The translations under genes and the position numbers were made by a program. The notes under the pieces were generated by a model. It did not search any database, had not been told where the DNA came from, and saw only the letters and a list, made by a program, of their open reading frames with translations. Below, one piece after another: positions 1-8,414 of a stretch of DNA of 64,000 nucleotides. The DNA comes from Frateuria_A sp051900535 (GTDB lineage: Bacteria > Pseudomonadota > Gammaproteobacteria > Xanthomonadales > Rhodanobacteraceae). Where the stretch lies: NCBI RefSeq assembly GCF_051900535.1, contig NZ_JBHZGI010000003.1, positions 248,001 through 312,000 of the forward strand, read 5' to 3'. The number at the start of each line of letters is the position of its first letter. Positions within the stretch are counted from its first letter, which is position 1.

Positions 1-2
1 CG

Positions 3-134
3 ATTCCCGAGGCGCGGCGCAAGGCCGTCCCCGGGGTGCGATTGTGCGTGGCCTGCCAGGAGGCGCAGGACAAGGCGCAGCGCACGACCAGTGGCTACAA
101 CCGCCGCGGCAGCAAGGACAGTCAGTTGCGCTAG
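3..134 (+). CDS. DksA/TraR-type C4 zinc finger protein, C-terminal end (partial)
   Basis: This is the end of a gene that starts before the window; 43 codons and a TAG stop are visible. The visible part contains a Cys-Val-Ala-Cys pair (residues 15-18 of the fragment) preceded by a Pro-Gly-Val-Arg-Leu stretch. In small DksA/TraR-like zinc finger proteins (YbiI group) this is the second cysteine pair of the C4 finger; the first pair would lie upstream. The tail after the finger is basic and polar (Arg, Lys, Ser, Gln). Family members of this kind may act on RNA polymerase, but the function of this branch is poorly defined. The assignment rests on a short fragment. Confidence 0.6.
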   Translation: MPEARRKAVPGVRLCVACQEAQDKAQRTTSGYNRRGSKDSQLR

Positions 135-252
135 TACGTCCGGCCTTCCCGGCGGCGGCCGGATGAGCTCGCGTCCAGCATGCCGGGACGGACTGCTTGC
201 CTCGTCGTCGCATGACCCCATGAAAGGTTTCCACGTACGAAGGAGCCTCGCC

Positions 253-1113
253 ATGCACCATCCCGACGCTGCGGCCGCCGGCCAGTTCCAGGTTGGCGGC
301 GATATCCCGGTCAACCGCCTGGGCTTTGGCGCCATGCGCGTCACCGGCAAGGGCATCTGGGGTGAGCCCGCGGATCCCGAAGGCGCCCGCGCCACCCTGC
401 GGGCCTTGCCGGAACTGGGCGTCAACCTCATCGATACCGCGGACAGCTATGGTCCCGAGGTCAGCGAGGATCTGATCCGCGAGGTGCTGTATCCGTACCC
501 GGGCATGCTGATCGCCACCAAGGGCGGCCTGACCCGCCACGGACCGGATATCTGGGCGCCGCTGGGGCGGCCGGAGTACCTGCGCCAATGCGTGCTGATG
601 AGTCTGCGTCGGTTGGGCGTGGAGCGCATCGACCTGTGGCAGCTGCATCGCATCGATGCCAAGGTGCCGCGCGAGGAGCAGTTCGAAGTCATCGCACAAA
701 TGCGCAAGGAGGGCTTGATCCGCCATGTGGGCCTGAGCGAGGTCGGTGTGGAGGAGATCGAGGCGGCACGCCGCCACTTCCCCGTCGCCACCGTGCAGAA
801 CCTCTACAACCTGGCCAACCGCAAGAGCGAAGCGGTGCTGGAGCATTGCCAGGCGCAGGGAATTGGCTTCATTCCTTGGTATCCGCTGGCCGCCGGCGAC
901 CTTGCCGCGCCCGACTCGGTGCTGAGCCGCATCGCGCAGCGCCTGGGCGCCAGCAACGGACAGGTCGCGCTGGCCTGGCTGCTCAAGCGCTCGCCGGTGA
1001 TGCTGCCGATCCCGGGGACGTCGAAGGTGGGGCACCTGAGGGAGAACGTGGGAGCGGCGCAGTTGGAGTTGTCGGACGACGATTACCGGGCGCTGGAAGC
1101 CGCCGCGCGTTGA
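253..1113 (+). CDS. Aldo/keto reductase family oxidoreductase
   Basis: A 286-residue NAD(P)H-dependent aldo/keto reductase with a predicted TIM barrel, likely cytosolic. The catalytic tetrad is visible: Asp61 and Tyr66 in LIDTADSYG, Lys90 in IATKGG and His132 in WQLHRID. Near the C-terminus, PIPGTSKVGHLREN matches the conserved cofactor-phosphate-binding segment. The open frame extends further upstream, but the ATG at 253 is chosen because an AGGAG ribosome site lies about 7 bases before it and the upstream translation is not family-like. The physiological substrate cannot be read from sequence. The gene stands alone between a zinc-finger gene and dnaB. Confidence 0.9.
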   Translation: MHHPDAAAAGQFQVGGDIPVNRLGFGAMRVTGKGIWGEPADPEGARATLRALPELGVNLIDTADSYGPEVSEDLIREVLYPYPGMLIATKGGLTRHGPDIWAPLGRPEYLRQCVLMSLRRLGVERIDLWQLHRIDAKVPREEQFEVIAQMRKEGLIRHVGLSEVGVEEIEAARRHFPVATVQNLYNLANRKSEAVLEHCQAQGIGFIPWYPLAAGDLAAPDSVLSRIAQRLGASNGQVALAWLLKRSPVMLPIPGTSKVGHLRENVGAAQLELSDDDYRALEAAAR

Positions 1114-1197
1114 TGCTCCTTGGAGGGGAGCCCATTCGCACCCTGGCGCTCCTTGAAGGGGCGGGTCGGAAGGGCTTCCCCCGGGCCTTCGACCCCT

Positions 1198-1227
1198 TTA
1201 TCCACGGCTCCCCACAACTTATCCACA
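1198..1227 (+). promoter_or_regulatory. Two DnaA boxes upstream of dnaB
   Basis: TTATCCACA at 1219-1227 is a perfect match to the DnaA box consensus TTATNCACA. TTATCCACG at 1198-1206 differs only in the last base. Both are on the same strand, with starts 21 bp apart (about two helical turns), roughly 100 bp before the dnaB start codon. DnaA binding here could link helicase expression to the replication initiator. The sites are seen directly; the regulation is inference. Confidence 0.55.
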
Positions 1228-1326
1228 GACTTATTGTCTCGTCGGCTGAGAGCCTGCCGCGTATCCTCTCCCCTCGTGTCCGTCGCCACCGCCGGCGATG
1301 CGGCTGCCTGCGAGGAACCCGAGCCC

Positions 1327-2721
1327 ATGTCCTTTGTCCCCGAGCGCAAGAGCGGCCATTCCGCCGTCGAAGCGCTGCGTGTGCCACCGCACTCCATCGA
1401 CGCCGAGCAGGCGGTGCTGGGCGGCCTGATGCTCGCGCCCGACGCGCTGGACAAGGTCGCCGACCGGCTGGGGGAGGGCGATTTCTACCGCAAGGACCAC
1501 CGCCTGATCTGGCGCGCGATCAACGAACTGGCCAACAAGGGCATGCCCTGCGATGCGGTGACGCTGGGCGACTGGTTCGAGGCCAACGAACTGGCCGAGA
1601 TGGTCGGCGGCGCGAGCTACCTGATCGAACTGGCCAACGCCACGCCCAGCGCCGCCAACATCGGCGCCTACGCGGACATCGTGCGCGAGAAGTCCGTGCT
1701 GCGGCAGCTGATCGACGCCGGCACCGGCATTACCGAAGACGGCTACCGGCCGGAAGGGAAGAGCGTGCAGGAAGTGCTGGAGAGCGCCGAGCAGGCGGTC
1801 TTCAAGATCGCCGAATCGGGCGCGCGCGGCAAGAAGGACTCGGTGTCCATGCGCGACGCGGTCAAGGACGCCTTCCGCCTGCTCACCGAGCGCTACGAGA
1901 ACCGTGGCCAGCTGACTGGCATCTCCACCGGCTTCAACGACCTGGACGAGCTCACCTCCGGCCTGCAGCCGTCGGACCTGATCATCGTCGCGGCGCGCCC
2001 CTCGATGGGCAAGACCGCGTTCTCGGTGAACATCGCCGAGGCTGCCGCGCTGCGCGGCAAAAAAGCGGTGGTGATCTTCTCGATGGAAATGTCCGCCTCG
2101 CAGCTGGCTCTGCGACTGATCTCCTCGATCGGCCGCATCCACGCCCAGCACCTGCGCAACGGTGACCTGTCCGAGGAAGACTGGCCGCGCGTGACCAACG
2201 CCATCGCGATCCTTTCCGAGGCCAAGATCTTCATCGACGACACGCCCGGCCTCTCGCCGGTGGAGCTACGCTCGCGCGCGCGCCGCCTGCATCGCGAGCA
2301 CGGTGGCCTGGGCCTGATCGTGATCGACTACCTGCAGCTGATGCAGGTGCCCGGGAACAAGGAGAACCGCGCCACGGAGATTTCAGAAATCTCCCGTTCA
2401 CTCAAGGGCCTCGCCAAGGAGTTGAACGTGCCGGTGATCGCCCTGTCGCAGTTGAACCGCTCGCTGGAACAGCGCGCCGACAAGCGCCCGATGATGTCCG
2501 ACCTGCGCGAGTCGGGCGCCATCGAGCAGGACGCGGACGTGATCATGTTCATCTACCGCGACGAGTACTACAACAAGGAATCAGCGGACAAAGGCCTGGC
2601 CGAAATCATCATCGGCAAACAGCGAAACGGTCCGACCGACACGGTGAAGCTGACCTTCCTGGGCCACTACACCAAGTTCGAGAACTACGCGGCCGATTCG
2701 TTCGTGGGATCGTTCGATTGA
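1327..2721 (+). CDS. dnaB: Replicative DNA helicase DnaB
   Basis: A 464-residue hexameric replicative helicase that unwinds DNA at the fork and recruits primase. The N-terminal DnaB domain covers about residues 15-120 and opens with the family signature PPHSIDAEQAVLGGL. A linker leads to the RecA-like ATPase domain from about residue 190. Walker A is ARPSMGKTA (223-231) and Walker B ends in VIDYLQL with Asp334. The C-terminal segment has the conserved SDLRESGAIEQDADVI and GKQRNGP motifs. Length matches E. coli DnaB (471). The frame runs open upstream, but homology begins only near the ATG at 1327. Two DnaA boxes precede the gene. Confidence 0.97.
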   Translation: MSFVPERKSGHSAVEALRVPPHSIDAEQAVLGGLMLAPDALDKVADRLGEGDFYRKDHRLIWRAINELANKGMPCDAVTLGDWFEANELAEMVGGASYLIELANATPSAANIGAYADIVREKSVLRQLIDAGTGITEDGYRPEGKSVQEVLESAEQAVFKIAESGARGKKDSVSMRDAVKDAFRLLTERYENRGQLTGISTGFNDLDELTSGLQPSDLIIVAARPSMGKTAFSVNIAEAAALRGKKAVVIFSMEMSASQLALRLISSIGRIHAQHLRNGDLSEEDWPRVTNAIAILSEAKIFIDDTPGLSPVELRSRARRLHREHGGLGLIVIDYLQLMQVPGNKENRATEISEISRSLKGLAKELNVPVIALSQLNRSLEQRADKRPMMSDLRESGAIEQDADVIMFIYRDEYYNKESADKGLAEIIIGKQRNGPTDTVKLTFLGHYTKFENYAADSFVGSFD

Positions 2722-2728
2722 AAGCCGT

Positions 2729-2878
2729 GAATCGGGATTCGGGATTCGGGATTCGCAAGCGCCGTCCGCTCCTGGCTCCCTCTCCCTCGGGCGACGCCCT
2801 GGGGGAGAGGATTGGGGAGAGGGAAGTCCTTTGCTTTCGCTTTTCATCCAATCCCTGATCCCGAATCCTGAATCGCCG
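2729..2878. repeat. Composite intergenic repeat with ATTCGGG units and an inverted copy
   Basis: The dnaB-alr gap holds three tandem GGGATTC units (about 2734-2755). A matching inverted stretch, ATCCCGAATC plus a diverged repeat, lies at about 2857-2875. Between them is a CT/GA-rich palindromic block (CCTCTCCCTCGGG versus CTGGGGGAGAGG, about 2777-2825). The arrangement resembles the short dispersed repeats found in xanthomonad genomes. It could fold into a long hairpin in the dnaB transcript. No gene is seen here. Confidence 0.5.
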
Positions 2879-2883
2879 CACCC

Positions 2884-3972
2884 ATGAGCCGCACCACCAC
2901 CGCCACCATTCACCTTGGCGCCCTGCGCCACAACCTCGCCCGCATCAAGGCGATGGCCGCGCCGGCGCGCGTCATGGCGGTGGTCAAGGCCGACGCCTAC
3001 GGCCATGGGCTGGAGCGTGTCGCGCGTGCACTGGATAGCGAGGCCGAATGCTTCGCGGTGGCCGCGCTGGGCGATGGCCTGCGCCTGCGCGCGGCCGGTC
3101 ATCGCCAGCGCATCGTGGTGCTGTCAGGGCCCGACCAGCCCGGTGACATCGCCGAGATGCAACGCCTGCAACTGGATGCAGCGATCCACCATGAAGCGCA
3201 GTTGCACTGGCTGGCCGAGGCCCGCCCGGGACGTGGCCGACTGCGCGTGTGGCTGAAGATCGACAGCGGCATGCACCGCCTCGGTTTCGCCCCCGAGCGC
3301 GTGGCCGGCGTGCATGCGCGGTTGGCGGCGATGCCCGGACTGGACCCGGAGATCGGTCTGCTCAGTCATTTCTCCGATTCCGAAGTTTTCGATGGCGCAC
3401 AAACCCGCGCGCAAATCGAGCGCTTCGCCGACACCACCCGCGGCCTCGATGGCCCACGTTCGCTCTCCAACTCCGCCGCGGTGCTCGGCTGGCCGGAGGC
3501 GCGCGCCGACTGGGTGCGTACCGGTGGGCTGCTCTACGGGCTGTCGGTCGTCGATGGCAAGAGCGGCGCGGACTTCGGCTTCCGTCCGGCGATGACGCTG
3601 GCCACGCGGTTGATCGCCATCAACCGCGTCGGCCAAGGCGAATCGATCGGCTACAACGGCACCTGGACCTGTCCGGAGGACATGCCCGTCGGCGTCGCTG
3701 CCGTCGGCTACGGGGACGGCTATCCACGCAGCGCCGCCAGCGGCACGCCCGTGCTGGTCGGCGACACCCGCGTGCCGTTGATCGGCCGCGTCTCGATGGA
3801 CCTCATCACGCTCGACCTGCGCGACGCGCCGCAGGCGAAGGTCGGCGATCGCGTCACCTTGTGGGGTGACGACCTGCCTGTGGAAACCATCGCCCGCCAC
3901 GCCGGCACGATCAGCTACGACCTCACCTGCGGCATGACCCGTCGCGTGCTGTTCGTCGAGGACGAGAACTGA
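2884..3972 (+). CDS. alr: Alanine racemase, biosynthetic type
   Basis: A 362-residue PLP-dependent racemase that interconverts L- and D-alanine for peptidoglycan. The PLP lysine is Lys35 in VVKADAYGHG near the N-terminus, the family hallmark. The second catalytic base is Tyr257 in SIGYNGTW. The C-terminal beta domain includes RVSMDLITLDL and the end motif SYDLTCGM. Length is normal for the family (about 360). The ATG at 2884 is the natural start, with the PLP motif at the expected distance. The gene follows dnaB in the same direction across a repeat-filled gap, as in many gammaproteobacteria. Confidence 0.96.
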   Translation: MSRTTTATIHLGALRHNLARIKAMAAPARVMAVVKADAYGHGLERVARALDSEAECFAVAALGDGLRLRAAGHRQRIVVLSGPDQPGDIAEMQRLQLDAAIHHEAQLHWLAEARPGRGRLRVWLKIDSGMHRLGFAPERVAGVHARLAAMPGLDPEIGLLSHFSDSEVFDGAQTRAQIERFADTTRGLDGPRSLSNSAAVLGWPEARADWVRTGGLLYGLSVVDGKSGADFGFRPAMTLATRLIAINRVGQGESIGYNGTWTCPEDMPVGVAAVGYGDGYPRSAASGTPVLVGDTRVPLIGRVSMDLITLDLRDAPQAKVGDRVTLWGDDLPVETIARHAGTISYDLTCGMTRRVLFVEDEN

Positions 3973-3990
3973 TCCGCGCGAGGTAATTCC

Positions 3991-4066
3991 TTGTAAGGGT
4001 GCACCTGTGCGAGGCGCCATGTGCGGGTCATCCCGCGCGGTCGCGCACAGGTGCGCTCCTACAGGC
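3991..4066. repeat. REP-like palindrome between alr and radA
   Basis: An imperfect inverted repeat with arms around GTGCACCTGTGCGA (3999-4012) and TCGCGCACAGGTGCGC (4041-4056), ending in CTCCTACAG. The same GTAGGAGCGC / GCGCTCCTAC ends appear at four other gaps in this window. It is probably a REP-type element; it lies before the radA start and may affect mRNA stability. Confidence 0.6.
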
Positions 4067-4141
4067 GAATCCGGCGCCCGCTGTCTCGCTCCATGCGAGG
4101 GCTGCGGGCTAAGCTCCCCTCTTCGACTACCGGAACACCTC

Positions 4142-5533
4142 ATGGCCAAAGCCAAGACCGCCTACGTCTGCACCGATTGCGGCGCCGAGCATTCCAAATG
4201 GCAGGGCCAGTGCATCGAATGTGGCGTGTGGAACACGCTGAGCGAGGTCGTGCTGGCGCCCGCGTCGACGGCGAAGGCCTCGGTCGGCGCGCAGCGCTCC
4301 AGCTATGCCGGCAACGCGGCCGGGGCGGCCAAGGTCACCCCGCTCACGGCGGTGGCGCTGACCACCGAGGCGCGCACGCACACGGGCATCGGTGAGCTCG
4401 ACCGCGTGCTGGGCGGGGGCCTGGTACAGGGTTCGGTGGTGCTGATCGGTGGCGACCCGGGCATCGGCAAGTCCACGCTGCTGCTGCAGATGCTGGGCAC
4501 GCTGGGCGCGCACCTGGCGAGCGTGTATGTCACCGGCGAGGAGTCGCTCTCGCAGGTCGCGGCCCGCGCGCAGCGCCTGGGGTTGCCACTGGAGCCGCTG
4601 CAGGCGCTGGCCGAGACCTGCATCGAGCGCATCCTCGAACAGGCGATCGCCACGCGACCCCATGTGCTGGTAATCGATTCGATCCAGACCATCTGGACCG
4701 AGCTGCTCACCGCGGCACCAGGCTCGGTCAGCCAGGTGCGCGAGTCGGCCGCCAAGCTGACGCGCTTCGCCAAGGAAACCGGCACGTCCGTGTTCCTGGT
4801 CGGCCATGTCACCAAGGAGGGCGGCATTGCCGGTCCGCGCGTGCTCGAACACATGGTCGACGCGGTGCTGTATTTCGAGGGCGAGTCGGGCAGCCGCTTC
4901 CGCGTGCTGCGCGCGTTCAAGAACCGCTTCGGCGCGGTCAACGAGCTGGGCGTGTTCGCGATGTCCGACAAGGGCCTGCGCGAGGTGCCCAACCCTTCGG
5001 CGATCTTCCTTTCCGCGCATTCGGGGCCGACATCCGGCAGCGCCGTGATGGTTACTCGCGAGGGCACACGTCCGTTGCTTGTCGAAGTGCAGGCATTGGT
5101 CGACCAGAGCTCGCTTGGCAATCCGCGCCGCGTGGCACTTGGCCTGGAACAGAACCGGCTCGCCATGCTGCTGGCGGTGCTGCATCGCCACGGCGGCGTG
5201 GCGGCGTATGACCAGGACGTGTTCGTCAACGTGGTCGGCGGCATCCGCGTGCAGGAAACGGCGGCGGACCTACCGGTGCTGCTGGCAGTGCTTTCCTCGC
5301 TGCGCGACCGCCCATTGCCGGACAAGACGATCGCATTCGGCGAAGTGGGCCTCTCCGGGGAGATCCGCCCGGTCCCCAACGGCGAGGAACGCCTGAAGGA
5401 AGCGGCCACACACGGCTTTCGCCGCGCCATCGTGCCCAAGGCCAATGCGCCCAAGAAGGGCAAGGTCGGCGAGATGGAGGTCATCGGTGTGGAGCGCTTG
5501 TCCCAGGCCATCGACGCCTGCCGCGACGCCTGA
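4142..5533 (+). CDS. radA: DNA repair protein RadA
   Basis: A 463-residue branch-migration ATPase related to RecA that processes recombination intermediates. The N-terminal C4 zinc finger uses Cys10, Cys13, Cys24 and Cys27. The RecA-like core has Walker A GGDPGIGKST (103-112) and the RadA-specific KNRFG motif (260-264). The C-terminal third is the Lon-protease-like domain, containing VGGIRVQETAADLPVLLA and FGEVGLSGEIRPV. The ATG at 4142 places the zinc finger at the very N-terminus as in homologues; the upstream open frame belongs to the REP-like repeat. Confidence 0.97.
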   Translation: MAKAKTAYVCTDCGAEHSKWQGQCIECGVWNTLSEVVLAPASTAKASVGAQRSSYAGNAAGAAKVTPLTAVALTTEARTHTGIGELDRVLGGGLVQGSVVLIGGDPGIGKSTLLLQMLGTLGAHLASVYVTGEESLSQVAARAQRLGLPLEPLQALAETCIERILEQAIATRPHVLVIDSIQTIWTELLTAAPGSVSQVRESAAKLTRFAKETGTSVFLVGHVTKEGGIAGPRVLEHMVDAVLYFEGESGSRFRVLRAFKNRFGAVNELGVFAMSDKGLREVPNPSAIFLSAHSGPTSGSAVMVTREGTRPLLVEVQALVDQSSLGNPRRVALGLEQNRLAMLLAVLHRHGGVAAYDQDVFVNVVGGIRVQETAADLPVLLAVLSSLRDRPLPDKTIAFGEVGLSGEIRPVPNGEERLKEAATHGFRRAIVPKANAPKKGKVGEMEVIGVERLSQAIDACRDA

Positions 5534-5542
5534 CCTGACGTG

Positions 5543-5560
5543 GGTGGGCTTCGGCCCACC
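5543..5560. terminator. UUCG-loop hairpin between convergent radA and ccsA-like genes
   Basis: A 7-bp perfect stem (GGTGGGC / GCCCACC) closed by a TTCG tetraloop lies just after the radA stop and near the end of the convergent minus-strand gene. There is no T-run, so it is at best a weak terminator or a 3' mRNA stabiliser. A similar GTGGGCTTCGGCCCAC sequence is common in intergenic repeats of related genomes. Confidence 0.4.
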
Positions 5561-5610
5561 GGCTCCAATGCGGGAAAGCACTGGGCTAAAGCCTGGACTA
5601 CGCCAACGGC

Positions 5611-6447
5611 CTACAGCTGCGGCACCGGCCGATGCAGGATCAGCTCCAGCACGAACTTCGAGCCGAAGAACGCCAGTACCAGCACGGCCATGCCGATCAG
5701 CGTGAGGTTGACCGCGCGACGCCCGCGCCAGCCGAACCGCCAACGCCCGTAAAGCAGCACGCCGAATACCAGCCAAGCGATGATCGACAGCACCGTCTTG
5801 TGAACCAGGTGCTGACCAAACAGGTTGCCCACGAACAGTGCGCCGGTCACCAGCGTGAGCGTCAGCAAGGCGAAACCGGCGGCGATCACGCGGAACAGCA
5901 GTGTCTCGGTCAGCGTCAGCGGCGGCAGTGCGCGAAGCCAGGGCCCGAACTGCCGATGGCGCAGGCCGCGTTCCTGCACCGCCAGGCCCAGCGCCAGCAC
6001 CGCTGCAATGGACAGCAGGCTGAAGGCCACCAGCGCGACGGTCACATGCAGCTTGATCTGCCAGTCCATCGCCACCGGCATGGTCGGCGGAGCGAGGAAA
6101 CTGTCGACCGCCAGCAGCACCGCTGCCAGCGGGAAGACCACCACGCCCAATGCAGCGACCGGCCGGCTCAGGTTGACGAACAGGGTGAGCGCGGACACGA
6201 CGCAGGCCACGAGCGACAACGCCGCAAAAAAATGCAGATCCAGTGCTCCCCGATGCATGCCCAGCAACACGCCGGCGTGTGCCAGCACCGCGAGCATCGC
6301 CACCGCCAGGGCAGGGCGCTGCCAAGCCGTCGACGGCTTCGTCGCCCCGTGCCCGAACAGCGGCCAGGCGAGCAGGCCGGACGCAAGCAGGTAGAAGGCG
6401 ACGGCGGTGAGCGAAAGGGCGGGCAGCATGGGCGGCAAGTGTCGCAT
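5611..6447 (-). CDS. Inner-membrane cytochrome c assembly-like protein (CcsA/YpjD family)
   Basis: A 278-residue integral membrane protein with about eight hydrophobic segments, typical of the CcsA/CcmC-like YpjD proteins. Conserved-type histidines occur in a membrane segment around LHVTVALVAFSLL and in QHLVHKTVLSIIAW. The second includes the family pattern in which a His faces haem and is followed by a Trp-containing helix. Members of this branch sit beside ffh in many proteobacteria, exactly as here, divergent from ffh. Whether the protein truly handles haem or has another role is unsettled in the family. The start is uncertain: Met codons at 6480, 6447 and 6429 are all possible. Confidence 0.82.
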   Translation of the reverse strand: MRHLPPMLPALSLTAVAFYLLASGLLAWPLFGHGATKPSTAWQRPALAVAMLAVLAHAGVLLGMHRGALDLHFFAALSLVACVVSALTLFVNLSRPVAALGVVVFPLAAVLLAVDSFLAPPTMPVAMDWQIKLHVTVALVAFSLLSIAAVLALGLAVQERGLRHRQFGPWLRALPPLTLTETLLFRVIAAGFALLTLTLVTGALFVGNLFGQHLVHKTVLSIIAWLVFGVLLYGRWRFGWRGRRAVNLTLIGMAVLVLAFFGSKFVLELILHRPVPQL

Positions 6448-6575
6448 AGGGCTTTGGTGCGGTGAACGCCCGCCTGGCATGGGCCGATTCCGCGTGTCCG
6501 GCCCACCTCGACGCCACCTCGATCACGACATCGCCCCGGAATCGAGGCGCGTTAAGGGCCGCCGACGGAGCCCTC

Positions 6576-6584
6576 TGATATATT
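6576..6584 (+). promoter_or_regulatory. Candidate extended -10 promoter for ffh
   Basis: TGATATATT (TG-N-TATATT) forms an extended -10 element 34 bases before the ffh ATG, in the divergent gap. No good -35 hexamer is visible at 16-18 bases, which is acceptable for an extended -10 promoter. Assigned by eye. Confidence 0.4.
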
Positions 6585-6617
6585 GGCCCGCTTGTTCCTG
6601 CCGATGCCGTCCCCGCC

Positions 6618-8000
6618 ATGTTCGAGTCGCTGAGCCAACGCCTCTCCACCACCGTCAACCGCCTGCGCGGCCGCGGCCGGCTGACCGAGGAAAACATCCG
6701 CGAATCCTTGCGCGAGGTGCGCATCGCCCTGCTCGAGGCCGACGTCGCGCTGCCGGTGGTGCAGGCGCTGATCGAGCGGGTCAAGGTGCGCGCGGTCGGG
6801 CAGGAAGTGCTCAAGAGCCTTTCTCCCGGCCAGGCGCTGGTGAAGGTGGTCAGCGACGAGCTGACCAAGGTAATGGGTACGGCCAACGCCGAGCTCAGCC
6901 TTGCCCAGCAGCCGCCTGCGGTAGTGCTGATGGCCGGCCTGCAGGGTGCCGGCAAGACCACCACGGTGGCCAAGCTCGCCCGTTTCCTCACCGAGCGCAA
7001 GAAAAAGAAGGTGATGGTGGTCAGCTGCGACGTCTATCGTCCGGCCGCCATCGAGCAGTTGCGCACGCTGGCCGAGCAGGTCGGCGTGAAGTTCTTCCCG
7101 TCCGAGGCGGGGCAGAACCCGGTCGACATCGCCAAGGCCGCGATCGCCGCGGCCCGCCGCGAGGTGGTCGACGTGCTGCTGGTCGACACTGCCGGCCGCC
7201 TGCACATCGACGAGGCGATGATGGGCGAGATCAAGGCGCTGCATGCCGCGATCACGCCGGTCGAAACCCTGTTCGTGGTCGATTCGATGACCGGCCAGGA
7301 CGCGGCCACCACCGCCAAGGCGTTCAGCGAGGCGCTGCCGCTGACCGGCGTGGTGCTGACCAAGACCGACGGCGATGCCCGTGGCGGCGCCGCGCTGTCG
7401 GTGCGCTACATCACCGGGCGGCCGATCAAGTTCCTGGGCGCCGGCGAGAAGACCGACGCGCTGGAACCCTTCCACCCCGATCGCGTGGCGCAGCGCATCC
7501 TTGGCATGGGCGACGTGCTTTCGCTGGTCGAGGAAGTCGAGCGCAAGGTCGACCAGGAAAAGGCGCAGCAGCTCGCCCAGAAGGTGATGAAGGGCAAGCG
7601 CTTCGACCTCAACGACATGCGCGACCAGCTCGAGCAGATGAACAACATGGGCGGCCTGGCCGGCCTGATGGACAAGCTGCCGGGCGTGGCCAACCTGCCT
7701 GACAACGTGAAGTCGAAGGTCAACGACAACGAGATCAAGCGCATGGTCGCGATCATCGGCTCGATGACCAAGAAGGAACGCCGCCACCCCGACCTGCTCA
7801 ACGGCTCGCGCCGTGCCCGCGTGGCGCGCGGCTCGGGCACCCAGCCGGCCGACGTCAACCGCCTGCTCAAGCAGTACATGCAGATGGAAAAGATGATGTC
7901 CAAGCTCTCCAAGGGAGGCACCAAGGGCCTGCTGCGGCAAATGCGCGGGGCCATGAAGGGCATGGGCGGGATGGGCGGCGGCTTCCCGCCGATGCGCTGA
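6618..8000 (+). CDS. ffh: Signal recognition particle protein Ffh
   Basis: A 460-residue GTPase that, with 4.5S RNA, targets membrane proteins co-translationally through FtsY. The N domain spans residues 1-85. The G domain carries G1 GLQGAGKTT (107-115), DTAGR (190-194) and TKTDGDARGG (from 248). The C-terminal M domain is methionine-rich (QYMQMEKMMSKL and a Met/Gly-rich tail) and includes the RNA-binding SGSRRARVARGSG-type segment. Length and layout match E. coli Ffh (453). It heads the ffh-rpsP-rimM-trmD-rplS block, the usual gammaproteobacterial order. Confidence 0.97.
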   Translation: MFESLSQRLSTTVNRLRGRGRLTEENIRESLREVRIALLEADVALPVVQALIERVKVRAVGQEVLKSLSPGQALVKVVSDELTKVMGTANAELSLAQQPPAVVLMAGLQGAGKTTTVAKLARFLTERKKKKVMVVSCDVYRPAAIEQLRTLAEQVGVKFFPSEAGQNPVDIAKAAIAAARREVVDVLLVDTAGRLHIDEAMMGEIKALHAAITPVETLFVVDSMTGQDAATTAKAFSEALPLTGVVLTKTDGDARGGAALSVRYITGRPIKFLGAGEKTDALEPFHPDRVAQRILGMGDVLSLVEEVERKVDQEKAQQLAQKVMKGKRFDLNDMRDQLEQMNNMGGLAGLMDKLPGVANLPDNVKSKVNDNEIKRMVAIIGSMTKKERRHPDLLNGSRRARVARGSGTQPADVNRLLKQYMQMEKMMSKLSKGGTKGLLRQMRGAMKGMGGMGGGFPPMR

Positions 8001-8059
8001 GCCTTGTCCAAGCCGGGGCCGGGGGCGGTACGCCCGATGGCTACGGCATCGCCAAGGTC

Positions 8060-8087
8060 TTCCCTTTTACCGAAAATCCACTAAAAT
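8060..8087 (+). promoter_or_regulatory. Candidate sigma-70 promoter for the rpsP operon
   Basis: TAAAAT (8082-8087) is a good -10, with TTCCCT (8060-8065) 16 bases upstream as a weak -35, in the 155-bp gap between ffh and rpsP. The position suits transcription of rpsP-rimM-trmD-rplS. Read by eye. Confidence 0.45.
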
Positions 8088-8155
8088 GCCGCGTTTACCG
8101 CGCGCGGATCCCGTGCGTGCTGCCGGCGCTGCCGGCACCTCTGGAGCTTTTACTT

Positions 8156-8413
8156 ATGGTCAAGATTCGTCTTTCGCGCGGCGGCGCCAAGGGCCGTCCC
8201 TTCTACCACGTCGTTGTCACCGACCAGCGCAACAAGCGCGACGGTCGCAGCATCGAGAACGTGGGCTTCTACAACCCGGTCGCGTCCGGCAAGGACAAGC
8301 GCCTGGAGCTCAACGTCGAGCGCGTCAACGAGTGGATGGGCAAGGGAGCCCAGCTGAGCGACAAGGTTGCCGCCCTGCTGAAGGAAGCGGGCAAGCAGCA
8401 GGCTGCCGCCTAA
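8156..8413 (+). CDS. rpsP: Small ribosomal subunit protein bS16
   Basis: An 85-residue ribosomal protein of the 30S subunit. The N-terminus MVKIRLSRGGAKGRPFYH and the segment GRSIENVGFYNP are the bS16 signatures. An ATG 39 bases earlier is in frame, but the ATG at 8156 gives the conserved N-terminus and has CTGGAG about 9 bases upstream. The C-terminus ends in a short Ala/Gln tail, slightly longer than in E. coli (82 residues). First gene of the rpsP-rimM-trmD-rplS operon. Confidence 0.97.
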   Translation: MVKIRLSRGGAKGRPFYHVVVTDQRNKRDGRSIENVGFYNPVASGKDKRLELNVERVNEWMGKGAQLSDKVAALLKEAGKQQAAA

Positions 8414-8414
8414 G

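Noticed and set aside
4007..4141. An N-terminal extension of radA
   Set aside because: The extra 45 codons are the translation of a REP-like palindrome; the zinc finger of RadA should begin close to the N-terminus, as it does from 4142.
5632..6465. A 277-codon plus-strand frame opposite the CcsA/YpjD-like gene
   Set aside because: The minus-strand translation has regular membrane helices and family motifs; the plus-strand one is Gln/Arg/His-rich shadow.
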